From Gemmatimonadota bacterium (GTDB lineage: Bacteria > Gemmatimonadota > Gemmatimonadetes > Palauibacterales > Palauibacteraceae): a stretch of DNA of 5,448 nt. The notes under the pieces were generated by a model that worked only from the letters and a program-made list of their open reading frames with translations, was not told the origin of the DNA and ran no database searches. Shown piece after piece: positions 1 to 5,448 of this stretch. Within the stretch, counting starts at the first letter, position 1. Every line of letters begins with the position of its first letter. The stretch is taken from NCBI GenBank assembly GCA_029288095.1, contig JARFPW010000310.1:1-5448 (forward strand), in the 5' to 3' direction. The translations under genes were made by a program, and so were the position numbers.

Positions 1-312
1 CGCACCCAGCGGCTGAGGCATGTAGAGGACCAGGCTGTCGTACGTCGCCTCTATACCGGCCTCCCCATGCCACGCCAGCACGGAGTCCCTCGTGGCGATC
101 TGGCCGGCCGTGCCTGCCACATGAGGCTGAGCCGACAGACCGCGCGCCCATCGGGCGACCGAGTCGGCGTCGATCGCGTTGATCAGGACCTGTTCGAAGG
201 CCGCCTGTTCCTCCTGGAGCGATGCCGCATGGTTCTCCTGCGCATCGAGAGCACGGGTACCGGCGGCCTGCGTCAGCGCCATCAGAGCTGCCGCCACCAA
301 CGGAAGCCTCAC
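1..312 (-). CDS. M28-family metallopeptidase, glutamate carboxypeptidase II-like (N-terminal part, runs off left edge)
   Basis: Only the first 104 codons are present. The frame stays open from a GTG at 312-310 to base 1. The N-terminus looks like a signal peptide: one Arg at position 2, a hydrophobic Ala/Leu-rich stretch at about residues 3-18, then a possible cleavage site near ALDA-Q (residues 21-25). Residues 47-104 resemble the opening of the GCPII/NAALADase branch of M28 zinc peptidases, with a DSVARWARGLSAQPHVAGTAG segment near residues 50-70 matching the usual 'L...PH.AGT.G' block, then a 'G(I)EATYDSLVLYMPQP' segment (about 86-101) like the strand before the apical domain. The zinc ligands lie beyond the window, so activity cannot be judged. 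The start overlaps the coaX stop as GTGA, and a GGGAG at 327-323 lies 10 bases upstream, which supports this start and translational coupling. It probably cleaves peptides outside the cytoplasm. An M28 aminopeptidase is the main alternative. Confidence 0.7.
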   Translation of the reverse strand, partial: MRLPLVAAALMALTQAAGTRALDAQENHAASLQEEQAAFEQVLINAIDADSVARWARGLSAQPHVAGTAGQIATRDSVLAWHGEAGIEATYDSLVLYMPQPLGA

Positions 313-1088
313 TGCGAGGATTCTCCCAGCACCTCGTCGGCGCAAACCAGTCCTCGAAGTGTTAGAAATGGGTCGATGTGTTCTACCGTCTCACAATGCG
401 GCGCTATCATTTCTGCTAGTCCGCCAGTCGCGATGACCAACGGGTTCTCCGGTTGCCATTCGGCCAGAATTCGTCTGACCGTTCCGTCGATTCCGTCGAC
501 GATCGCCCAGAACACGCCCGATTCGAGCGCCGCTTCCGTGGATCGCCCGATCGCCTGGTGCGGGGGACGGATCTCGATTGACGGCAGCTTCGACGATTGG
601 TCTGACAGGCGATCGATGCCGGCTCGCGGTCCCGGAGCGATGGCGCCACCGAGAAACACACCGGCCGCCGTGATGCAGTCGAAGGTTGTCGCGGTGCCCA
701 GGTCGACCACGATCGTGTCACGTCCGTGCAGGACCGACGTCGCCAGAGTGTTGACCACGCGGTCGGCCCCCACGGTTGACGGCGCCTCGACGTCCAGTTG
801 CACGGGCAGGGGGCTCTCCGCGTCCACAAACCGGAGCGGCAGGTCGAGTCGCTCGAACGCCTCGGCCCAGGGGCGATCCAGGGTCGGGACCACCGAAGCG
901 ATCACACCGCGGGATATCGACCACGGTCCGGCCCCGTACTCGGCCGATACCAATCCGCGCACGAGCAGTGCAATCTCGTCTCCGGTGCGCCGGCGCTCGG
1001 TCGCCAGCCGCCAGTTGGCCTGCTCCGCCCTGCCCTCGAACAGACCGAGCATCGTCTCCGTGTTCCCGATGTCCACTGCCAGAATCAT
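309..1088 (-). CDS. coaX: Type III pantothenate kinase
   Basis: This 259-residue cytoplasmic protein phosphorylates pantothenate with ATP, the first committed step of coenzyme A synthesis. The length is normal for type III PanK (about 250-270). It belongs to the ASKHA fold: the first phosphate-binding motif is AVDIGNT (residues 4-10), the second is VVDLGTATTFD (127-137), and between them PSTVGADRVVN (103-113) carries the family's catalytic Asp (D109). GGAIAPG (147-153) and the GRSTEAALESG segment (181-191) are further family blocks. All key residues seem intact. The ATG at 1088 is preceded by the clearest Shine-Dalgarno in the window, so this start is firm. It lies 16 bases after birA and its stop overlaps the GTG of the M28 peptidase gene. 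Type III enzymes are known to resist CoA feedback and to need a monovalent cation. BvgA accessory factor-like annotation is an old name for the same family. Confidence 0.96.
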   Translation of the reverse strand: MILAVDIGNTETMLGLFEGRAEQANWRLATERRRTGDEIALLVRGLVSAEYGAGPWSISRGVIASVVPTLDRPWAEAFERLDLPLRFVDAESPLPVQLDVEAPSTVGADRVVNTLATSVLHGRDTIVVDLGTATTFDCITAAGVFLGGAIAPGPRAGIDRLSDQSSKLPSIEIRPPHQAIGRSTEAALESGVFWAIVDGIDGTVRRILAEWQPENPLVIATGGLAEMIAPHCETVEHIDPFLTLRGLVCADEVLGESSQ

Positions 1089-1094
1089 CGCTCG

Positions 1095-1100
1095 CTCCTC
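1095..1100 (-). promoter_or_regulatory. Ribosome binding site of coaX
   Basis: On the minus strand GAGGAG reads from 1100 to 1095 and ends 6 bases before the coaX ATG at 1088. It is the only near-consensus Shine-Dalgarno at a gene junction in this window; the other starts have weak ones or rely on overlap with the previous stop. It suggests coaX is initiated independently, not only by coupling to birA. Confidence 0.8.
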
Positions 1101-1104
1101 AACG

Positions 1105-1908
1105 TCATTCGGGAATCAACGTTCCGTCGACCACTCGCCGAAGCGCCCCGCGGTCGGGACGGAACAGTAATGCGCCGTCCGGGGCGATGCCGACGCAGGT
1201 GCCCGGCAGTGCCTCTTCATCCGCGCTGAGCTTCAGCGATCCGCGGCGGTCCCGCATTCCGTCGTACCTGTCCAGGTCTTTGAGATCCGCGGTGCCGAGT
1301 ACCGGGTGTTCGGAGGACAGATGGGCTTCGAGTCCTTCTACGACAGCGTCAGCGACTTCCGTGAGCGAGACGGTGCTGCCGAGTTCTTCGTCAATCGAAG
1401 TCGCGAAACGGGCGATCCGCTGAGATATGCCCTTTCCGAGGGGGCGGACGTTGATGCCGACGCCAGCGATCAGATACCGGGGACGCCCTCCAACCCAGGC
1501 GGCTTCCGTGAGAATTCCACCGAATTTCAGTCCGTCCGCGTACAGGTCGTTCGGCCACTTGAGGCTCGGATCCAGACCGGGAAACGCTCGATCCAGGGCG
1601 CGCACGACTCCCAGGCCGGCAAGAATCGACACGGGTCCGGATTCATCCAGCTCTTCAGGCCGAAACAGCATGCTCAGATACACGCCTGCGCCCGGCGGCG
1701 ACGCCCAGGAGCGCCCCGCCCGCCCCCGCCCCCGCGTTTGTTCTCCGGCGACTACAATCGTCCCGGCGGGAGCTTCGTCTTCCGCGAGTTGCTTGGCTTC
1801 GTCGTTCGTGGACTTGACCGTTCCATGCACCGCCACACTGTCCCGATGCCACCGGGCGTGAAGCTCGGAGGCCGTCAGTCCGTCCCATGAGGGTTCTGCT
1901 GCTGTCAT
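1105..1908 (-). CDS. birA: Biotin--[acetyl-CoA-carboxylase] ligase, catalytic type without HTH domain
   Basis: This 267-residue cytoplasmic enzyme makes biotinyl-5'-AMP from biotin and ATP and transfers biotin to the lysine of biotin carboxyl carrier domains. Visible motifs: STNDEAK (residues 33-39) near the start of the catalytic domain; GEQTRGRGRAGRSW (55-68), the glycine/arginine biotinyl-AMP loop; KWPNDLY (117-123); KFGGILTEA (128-136), with the Lys that binds the adenylate; and AGVGINV (148-154). A small SH3-like C-terminal domain follows (about 220-267). The catalytic domain begins within 20-30 residues of the start, so the N-terminal winged-helix found in repressor-type BirA is absent. 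The frame remains open upstream to 2100, but that extension lies inside uppP and reads as a low-complexity shadow, so I chose the ATG at 1908, placed 37 bases after the uppP stop with only a weak GGTGG-like site. It should be a pure ligase, not a repressor of biotin genes. Confidence 0.94.
   Translation of the reverse strand: MTAAEPSWDGLTASELHARWHRDSVAVHGTVKSTNDEAKQLAEDEAPAGTIVVAGEQTRGRGRAGRSWASPPGAGVYLSMLFRPEELDESGPVSILAGLGVVRALDRAFPGLDPSLKWPNDLYADGLKFGGILTEAAWVGGRPRYLIAGVGINVRPLGKGISQRIARFATSIDEELGSTVSLTEVADAVVEGLEAHLSSEHPVLGTADLKDLDRYDGMRDRRGSLKLSADEEALPGTCVGIAPDGALLFRPDRGALRRVVDGTLIPE
1714..1733 (-). other. Potential G-quadruplex motif inside birA
   Basis: On the coding (minus) strand four G runs of 5, 5, 3 and 4 bases are separated by single C bases. 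This meets the classic quadruplex pattern with one-base loops, a geometry that is usually very stable. It encodes the RGRGRAG part of the BirA biotinyl-AMP loop using CGG and GGG codons, so it may be an accident of motif plus G+C-rich codon choice. As it lies on the non-template strand it would also be present in the mRNA. Folding and any effect on expression are inference. Confidence 0.5.
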
Positions 1909-1945
1909 CTCTACGCCACCCGAAAAAGGATCATACCGCCCAAAG

Positions 1946-2734
1946 CTACGCGGACAGCAGGGCGGCGCCGAGAAGGTAGGCCGCTCCGAGGGTCCAGCAA
2001 TAATAGGCGAAGCGGTGGAAGGTCCCGCTTCGCAGCGTCCGAACGAACAGCTGAATGGCGGCGACCCCGGACACGGCGGCCACCGCGAAACCGACCACAA
2101 GCGGTCCCGCTCCGAGACCGGGCACCTGGCCGATCTCGCCTAACTGCAGCAAGCCCGCTCCGAGGATGGCCGGAACGGACATCAGGAATGAGAACTCTGC
2201 CAGCTGCACGACTTCGATTCCCAACCACGAGCCGACGGCGACGGTCGCCCCCGAACGGGAGATGCCCGGAAGGATGGCAACCGCCTGTGCGCAGCCAATC
2301 CAGATACTTCGGGGGGCGTCCGGCATGTCCTCGCTAGCTCGCGGAGCCGAGTACCGCACCGACCAGACCAGCGCGCCCGTGACGAGGAGCATGGCTGCGG
2401 CCAGGGCGGGATTGCTGAACGCCCGCTCGAACAGCGGGCGCCCGAGCACGCCGGCGAGGCCTGCCGGGACCGAAGCCAGCAGGAGCAGCCCCGTGTAGGT
2501 CCAGGCGCCACGGTCCCCTCCGAGTACCCCGCGGATCAGCTCCGCCACCCGCACCCGGTAGACCCACAGTACGGCGCACAACGTGGCCAGATGAACCACG
2601 ACCTCGAACGTTACGCCGCCCATATCCACGCCGAGGAGCGCCTGGCCGATCACCAGATGCCCGCTGCTGGACACCGGTAGGAACTCCGTCAGGCCCTGAA
2701 TGAGCCCGAGGATCGCCGCCTCGAGCAGGTTCAC
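1946..2734 (-). CDS. uppP: Undecaprenyl-diphosphatase (BacA/UppP family)
   Basis: This 262-residue integral inner-membrane protein removes one phosphate from undecaprenyl pyrophosphate, recycling the lipid carrier for peptidoglycan and other envelope polymers; overexpression in this family gives bacitracin resistance. The two signature regions are present. The first is IQGLTEFLPVSSSGHL (residues 12-27), with Q13 and E17 forming the (E/Q)xxxE motif and H26 following. The second is LPGISRSGATVAVG (154-167), with the PGxSRSxxT pattern and its Arg (R159). Hydrophobic stretches near residues 41-58, 79-97, 109-124, 183-200, 207-230 and 242-260 fit the multi-pass topology with re-entrant loops. The length is slightly short of the usual 265-280. 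The start is a GTG at 2734-2732 overlapping the bshA TGA as GTGA. No strong Shine-Dalgarno precedes it, so coupling is likely. Family sequence starts at exactly this point, so the start is well supported. Confidence 0.96.
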   Translation of the reverse strand: MNLLEAAILGLIQGLTEFLPVSSSGHLVIGQALLGVDMGGVTFEVVVHLATLCAVLWVYRVRVAELIRGVLGGDRGAWTYTGLLLLASVPAGLAGVLGRPLFERAFSNPALAAAMLLVTGALVWSVRYSAPRASEDMPDAPRSIWIGCAQAVAILPGISRSGATVAVGSWLGIEVVQLAEFSFLMSVPAILGAGLLQLGEIGQVPGLGAGPLVVGFAVAAVSGVAAIQLFVRTLRSGTFHRFAYYCWTLGAAYLLGAALLSA

Positions 2735-3888
2735 GCACCGACCCGGCTGTTCGCCCGGCTCCGCTCGATCACCTGCTCGTAGAATGCCTCGTACATCGGG
2801 ACCACCCTATCCACCGAAAACTCACTCACGGCCCGTTCTCTGGCTGCGGCCGAGCACGCGCTCCACAGGTTCTCGTCCTCGAGCAGGAGAACGCCGCTTT
2901 CGGCCATGGGCTCCACCTCGCCGACGGGATGGAGAAATCCGGTTCGCCCATGTTCGACGACCTCACTGAGTCCGCTCCCTGAAGTACCCACGACTGGCGT
3001 GCCGCTGGACATCGCTTCCAGCGCAACCAGGCCAAAGGACTCCTGCTCACTCGGGAGGAGAAGAAGATCGGCGCAGGCAAGCAACTCGGCGACCGACTCG
3101 AGCTTCCCGAGGAACAGCACATGGTCGGCGACGCCCAGGCCATCAGCGACTTCCTGCGCCGTCGAGCGCTCCGGTCCGTCCCCGATCAGGACCAGTCGCG
3201 CGGGCAGACGGTCACGGATCCTGGCGAACACCCGCACCACATCTTCGATTCGCTTGACCTTACGGAAGTTGGAAATGTGCATGACGATCTTCTCGCCGTG
3301 CGGGGCGAGCGTCGAAGCATGACACTCGTACTGGGTCCGGTCGTATATCGCCGGATCCACGAAGTTCGGAATCACGGCGATGTCACAGCGGGGGCAGTCG
3401 AACGCACGGAACGTCTCGTCGCGCAGAAAATCGGACACGGCCGTCAGGCCATCGGAGCGTTCGACCGAGAACTTGGTGATCGACCAGAACGCGGGGTCCT
3501 GCCCCACGAGCGTGATGTCCGTGCCGTGAAGGGTCGTCGCGATCGGCAGGTCGCTGCCTTCGTGTCGGAGCATCTCCTTCGCCGTCCACGCAGCCGTCGC
3601 ATGGGGAATCGCGTAGTGAGCGTGCAGCAGGTCCAGGTCACGCTCCTTCGCAACCGCGTGGATCTCGACCGCGAGCGACAGCGAATACGGGGGATACTCG
3701 AACAGTGGGTACGTGTGGACGTCCACCTCATGATAGAAAAGGCGATCATGAAACGTCGTCAGGCGAAACGGCTGGGCGTACGAAATGAAGTGCACTTCGT
3801 GGCCGCGATCCGCCAGCTGGATGCCCAGCTCGGTAGCCACGGCTCCGGATCCGCCGTAAGTGGGATAGCAGGTGATCCCGATTCTCAT
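2731..3888 (-). CDS. bshA: N-acetyl-alpha-D-glucosaminyl L-malate synthase (bacillithiol synthesis)
   Basis: This 385-residue GT4-family retaining glycosyltransferase moves GlcNAc from UDP-GlcNAc to L-malate, the first step of bacillithiol synthesis; BshB then deacetylates and BshC adds cysteine. The N-terminus MRIGITCYPTYGGSG (residues 1-15) and ATELG...GHEVHFISYAQPFRL (18-43) are strongly BshA-like, as are DLLHAHYAIPHA (86-97), TTLHGTDIT (118-126), ISNFRKVKRIEDVVRVF (205-221) and IGDGPE (235-240). The GT4 EX7E motif is E283-SFGLVAL-E291. The whole protein lines up without gaps of note against my memory of Bacillus subtilis BshA (about 377 residues). The frame is open 69 codons further upstream, but that part overlaps miaA and is arginine-rich shadow, so the ATG at 3888 is chosen. 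It overlaps the miaA stop as ATGA. Neither bshB nor bshC is in the window. A generic GT4 transferase is the alternative, but the N-terminal signature makes this unlikely. Confidence 0.93.
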   Translation of the reverse strand: MRIGITCYPTYGGSGAVATELGIQLADRGHEVHFISYAQPFRLTTFHDRLFYHEVDVHTYPLFEYPPYSLSLAVEIHAVAKERDLDLLHAHYAIPHATAAWTAKEMLRHEGSDLPIATTLHGTDITLVGQDPAFWSITKFSVERSDGLTAVSDFLRDETFRAFDCPRCDIAVIPNFVDPAIYDRTQYECHASTLAPHGEKIVMHISNFRKVKRIEDVVRVFARIRDRLPARLVLIGDGPERSTAQEVADGLGVADHVLFLGKLESVAELLACADLLLLPSEQESFGLVALEAMSSGTPVVGTSGSGLSEVVEHGRTGFLHPVGEVEPMAESGVLLLEDENLWSACSAAARERAVSEFSVDRVVPMYEAFYEQVIERSRANSRVGA

Positions 3889-4835
3889 TGCACCGCGCTT
3901 TCTGTTCGTACGTCCTCTTGCCAGGCCTGGATGACCGCGTCCGCCGCCTCGTCGACCGGGAGGCGCGCGTCGATCTCCGTCGCATCCGGCGGCAGTTGAT
4001 GCCGGAACCAGGTCCTCTGCCGCCTCGCGTAGGCCCACGTGTCGCGCACGATGCGGGTCAGCGCATCTTCGCGCGAGGTCTCGCCTCGGACCCACTGGGC
4101 CACAGCTCGATACCCGATCGAGCTGAACGCCGGAGACTCCACGTCGTGCCCGGACTCCAACAGCCCCTCCACCTCCGCGCGCCAGCCGCCCTCCAGCAAC
4201 GCGGCAGCTCGACCCCGAATGCGCGCGCGATGATCCTCGGCCGGCAGGCTCAGCAGGATCGGCGTGACCTTGAGCGGCTCCGCCTCAGGCCGGCCGTGGC
4301 GTTGCCACCAGGTCAGCCTTCGTCCCGTCAACAGCGCCAGTTCGATGGCCCTCAGGCACCGCTGCCGGTCGAGCACCGCAAGACGGGCCGCCAGGTCGGG
4401 GTCCAGCGAGCGCGTCCACCTGCGTAGCTCCTCTAGATCGTGGGACTCCAGCCAAGCCTCGAGGTGTTCCCGAACAGCCGGATCAATCTCCGGCTCACGG
4501 AAGATCGGACGGACCAGCGCCTGGTAGAACAAACCGGTGCCACCGACGAGGACCGGGACCTTGCCGCGGCCGCTGATCTCAGCGATCCACCCCCGTGCCC
4601 GCCTTGCGAACCTTCCGGCACCATATCGGTCTCCGGGTTCAAGAAACCCGATGCCGTGGTGGCTCACCCGGTCGACGTCCGAGGTAGTCGGCGCCGCGGT
4701 ACCGATCGCGAGCCCGCGGTACGCCTGCCGGCTGTCGAGCGATACGATTTCTCCGCCGATCCGTTCGGCGACGGCGATGGCGAGCCGGGTCTTTCCGGTC
4801 GCCGTCGGACCCAGGATCGCCGGCACCGGACTCAT
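3885..4835 (-). CDS. miaA: tRNA dimethylallyltransferase
   Basis: MiaA transfers the dimethylallyl group of DMAPP to N6 of A37 in tRNAs reading UNN codons, giving i6A, which steadies codon pairing. With the start used here it has 316 residues, normal for the family (about 300-320). In numbering from this start: P-loop GPTATGKT (9-16); SLDSRQAYRGLAIGTAAPT (32-50), containing the catalytic Asp of the DSxQxY motif; LVGGTGLFYQAL (96-107); DRQRCLRAIE (156-165); SIGYRAVAQWVRGE (239-252); and YARRQRTWFR (269-278), the conserved C-terminal signature. The usual Lys of GTAKPT is Ala here, and the P-loop has ATGKT rather than ASGKT; both look like natural variation. An upstream ATG at 4874 would add 13 residues and overlap mutL by 32 bases. 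Neither start has a clear Shine-Dalgarno. I prefer 4835 because it sits 7 bases after the mutL stop and puts the P-loop at the usual distance from the N-terminus. Confidence 0.93.
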   Translation of the reverse strand: MSPVPAILGPTATGKTRLAIAVAERIGGEIVSLDSRQAYRGLAIGTAAPTTSDVDRVSHHGIGFLEPGDRYGAGRFARRARGWIAEISGRGKVPVLVGGTGLFYQALVRPIFREPEIDPAVREHLEAWLESHDLEELRRWTRSLDPDLAARLAVLDRQRCLRAIELALLTGRRLTWWQRHGRPEAEPLKVTPILLSLPAEDHRARIRGRAAALLEGGWRAEVEGLLESGHDVESPAFSSIGYRAVAQWVRGETSREDALTRIVRDTWAYARRQRTWFRHQLPPDATEIDARLPVDEAADAVIQAWQEDVRTESAVQ

Positions 4836-4842
4836 GCCGGTA

Positions 4843-5448
4843 TCAGGAGCGCCCGAACCGGCGTGCGAGTTCATCGGGAGTCAACCGGAGCACCGTGGGG
4901 CGGCCGTGTACGTCGTGTCCGGGCAGTTCGGTCGCGAACAGGCGGTCGACAAGTTCCTCCATCTCGGCTCGTGCCAGCCGCTGGCCCGCCTTGATCGCCG
5001 ACTTGCAGGCAAGGCTCTTGGCAATCCTCTCATGCTGATTTCGCGCGGAATTGACGAGCTCGGACCCGTGCGCAAGTTCGTGGATCATGGCCCTCAGGCT
5101 CGCCTCAGCATCGAATCTCGGATGCAGCAACGGCACGGCGTGTACGATCACCGTACGCTCGCCGAAGCTCTCCATCTCGAATCCAAGCGCCCGCAGCATT
5201 CCGCCCAGTTCCTCCGCCGCGGAGTACTCGGGCGGCGACAGGCGGAGGGTTATCGGAAACAGCAGGCGCTGCGACTCACCGGCCACGCCCGCAAACCGGT
5301 CCATCGCCTGCTCGTAGAGGATCCGTTCATGTGCCGAGTGCTGATCTATGACCAGCAGGCCGCCACGTGTCGGCATGAGGATGTAGCTGTCCTGGATCTG
5401 CCACGGCCCGCTCCGGGCCGGATCGCGGTCGGCGATCGTCGCATCGAG
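4843..5448 (-). CDS. mutL: DNA mismatch repair protein MutL, C-terminal dimerisation/endonuclease domain (5' end outside window)
   Basis: The last 201 residues of MutL are present, about a third of the usual 600-650; the N-terminal ATPase lies beyond the right edge. The fragment opens with a low-complexity linker end and then WQIQDSYIL (residues 16-24) and GLLVIDQHSAHERILYE (30-46), the hallmark of the MutL C-terminal domain. D35-Q-H37-S-A-H-E41-R-I-L-Y-E46 follows the endonuclease motif DQHA(X)2E(X)4E with Ser for Ala. QRLLFP (60-65) fits the Qxx(L/I)xP beta-clamp binding motif. ACKSAIKAG (147-155) matches the ACR block, VHGRPT (180-185) the CPHGRP block, and the end FGRS the FxR block. So the protein resembles nicking-type MutL rather than the E. 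coli type, but the Cys-Pro before HGRP is replaced by Asp-Val (D179, V180). It guides strand removal after MutS finds a mismatch. It sits upstream of miaA, an arrangement also common in other bacteria. Confidence 0.95.
   Translation of the reverse strand, partial: LDATIADRDPARSGPWQIQDSYILMPTRGGLLVIDQHSAHERILYEQAMDRFAGVAGESQRLLFPITLRLSPPEYSAAEELGGMLRALGFEMESFGERTVIVHAVPLLHPRFDAEASLRAMIHELAHGSELVNSARNQHERIAKSLACKSAIKAGQRLARAEMEELVDRLFATELPGHDVHGRPTVLRLTPDELARRFGRS

Noticed and set aside
67..1170. A long plus-strand open frame (367 codons) opposite coaX and the start of the M28 gene
   Set aside because: It is antisense to a clear coaX with all motifs, is Arg/Ser/Pro-rich as expected of a G+C-driven shadow, and matches no family I recognise.
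1930..1935. A TATGAT hexamer on the minus strand in the uppP-birA gap, resembling a -10 box
   Set aside because: No acceptable -35 box is found 16-18 bases upstream (GCTGTC or similar) and there is no TG extension. With a 37-base gap in a tight operon, chance is the simpler reading.
1909..2100. N-terminal extension of birA upstream of the ATG at 1908
   Set aside because: The extension is out of frame inside uppP, has Pro/Ser/Cys-rich shadow composition and holds no HTH pattern.
2420..2440. A perfect 8-base inverted repeat with a 5-base loop
   Set aside because: It lies inside uppP coding sequence and is not followed by a T run on either strand, so it is not a terminator; such GC stems are expected by chance in this composition.
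3121..3999. A plus-strand open frame (292 codons) opposite bshA
   Set aside because: It lies across the well-supported bshA and the 3' end of miaA, is rich in Arg and Val without domain motifs, and is explained by the codon pattern of bshA.
3889..4095. N-terminal extension of bshA upstream of the ATG at 3888
   Set aside because: It lies within the 3' end of miaA in another frame and is Arg/Gly-rich; the BshA family starts at MRIGITCYP.

Overview
This window comes from a bacterial chromosome with high G+C and very tight packing. All seven recognisable genes lie on the minus strand, and almost no sequence is non-coding. Reading in the direction of transcription (right to left) they are: the C-terminal third of mutL (DNA mismatch repair), miaA (tRNA A37 dimethylallyl transfer), bshA (first step of bacillithiol synthesis), uppP (undecaprenyl pyrophosphate phosphatase), birA (biotin-protein ligase, catalytic type without the DNA-binding domain), coaX (type III pantothenate kinase), and the first 104 codons of a secreted M28 metallopeptidase of the glutamate carboxypeptidase II type, which runs off the left edge.

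The junctions look like one co-transcribed, translationally coupled operon. miaA/bshA overlap as ATGA, bshA/uppP and coaX/M28 overlap as GTGA, mutL/miaA are about 7 bases apart (or overlap by 32, depending on the miaA start), and the two longest gaps are only 37 bases (uppP/birA) and 16 bases (birA/coaX). I see no convincing terminator, promoter, RNA gene, insertion sequence, CRISPR array or tandem repeat. The many plus-strand open frames are G+C-driven shadows.

The genes are housekeeping and cofactor functions rather than one pathway: genome and tRNA maintenance (mutL, miaA), thiol and cofactor metabolism (bshA, birA, coaX) and cell-envelope lipid carrier recycling (uppP). bshA implies a bacillithiol-making organism, but high G+C, an M28 peptidase with a signal peptide and the mutL-miaA linkage are unlike low-G+C Firmicutes. 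By inference the best fit is a Gemmatimonadota-like or related environmental Gram-negative lineage. This is not proven by the sequence alone.

I do not see an undescribed system here. The points most worth a second look are the altered metal-site motif in MutL, the bshA/birA/coaX cofactor cluster, the stand-alone BirA, and a strong G-quadruplex-type run inside birA that encodes its nucleotide-binding loop.
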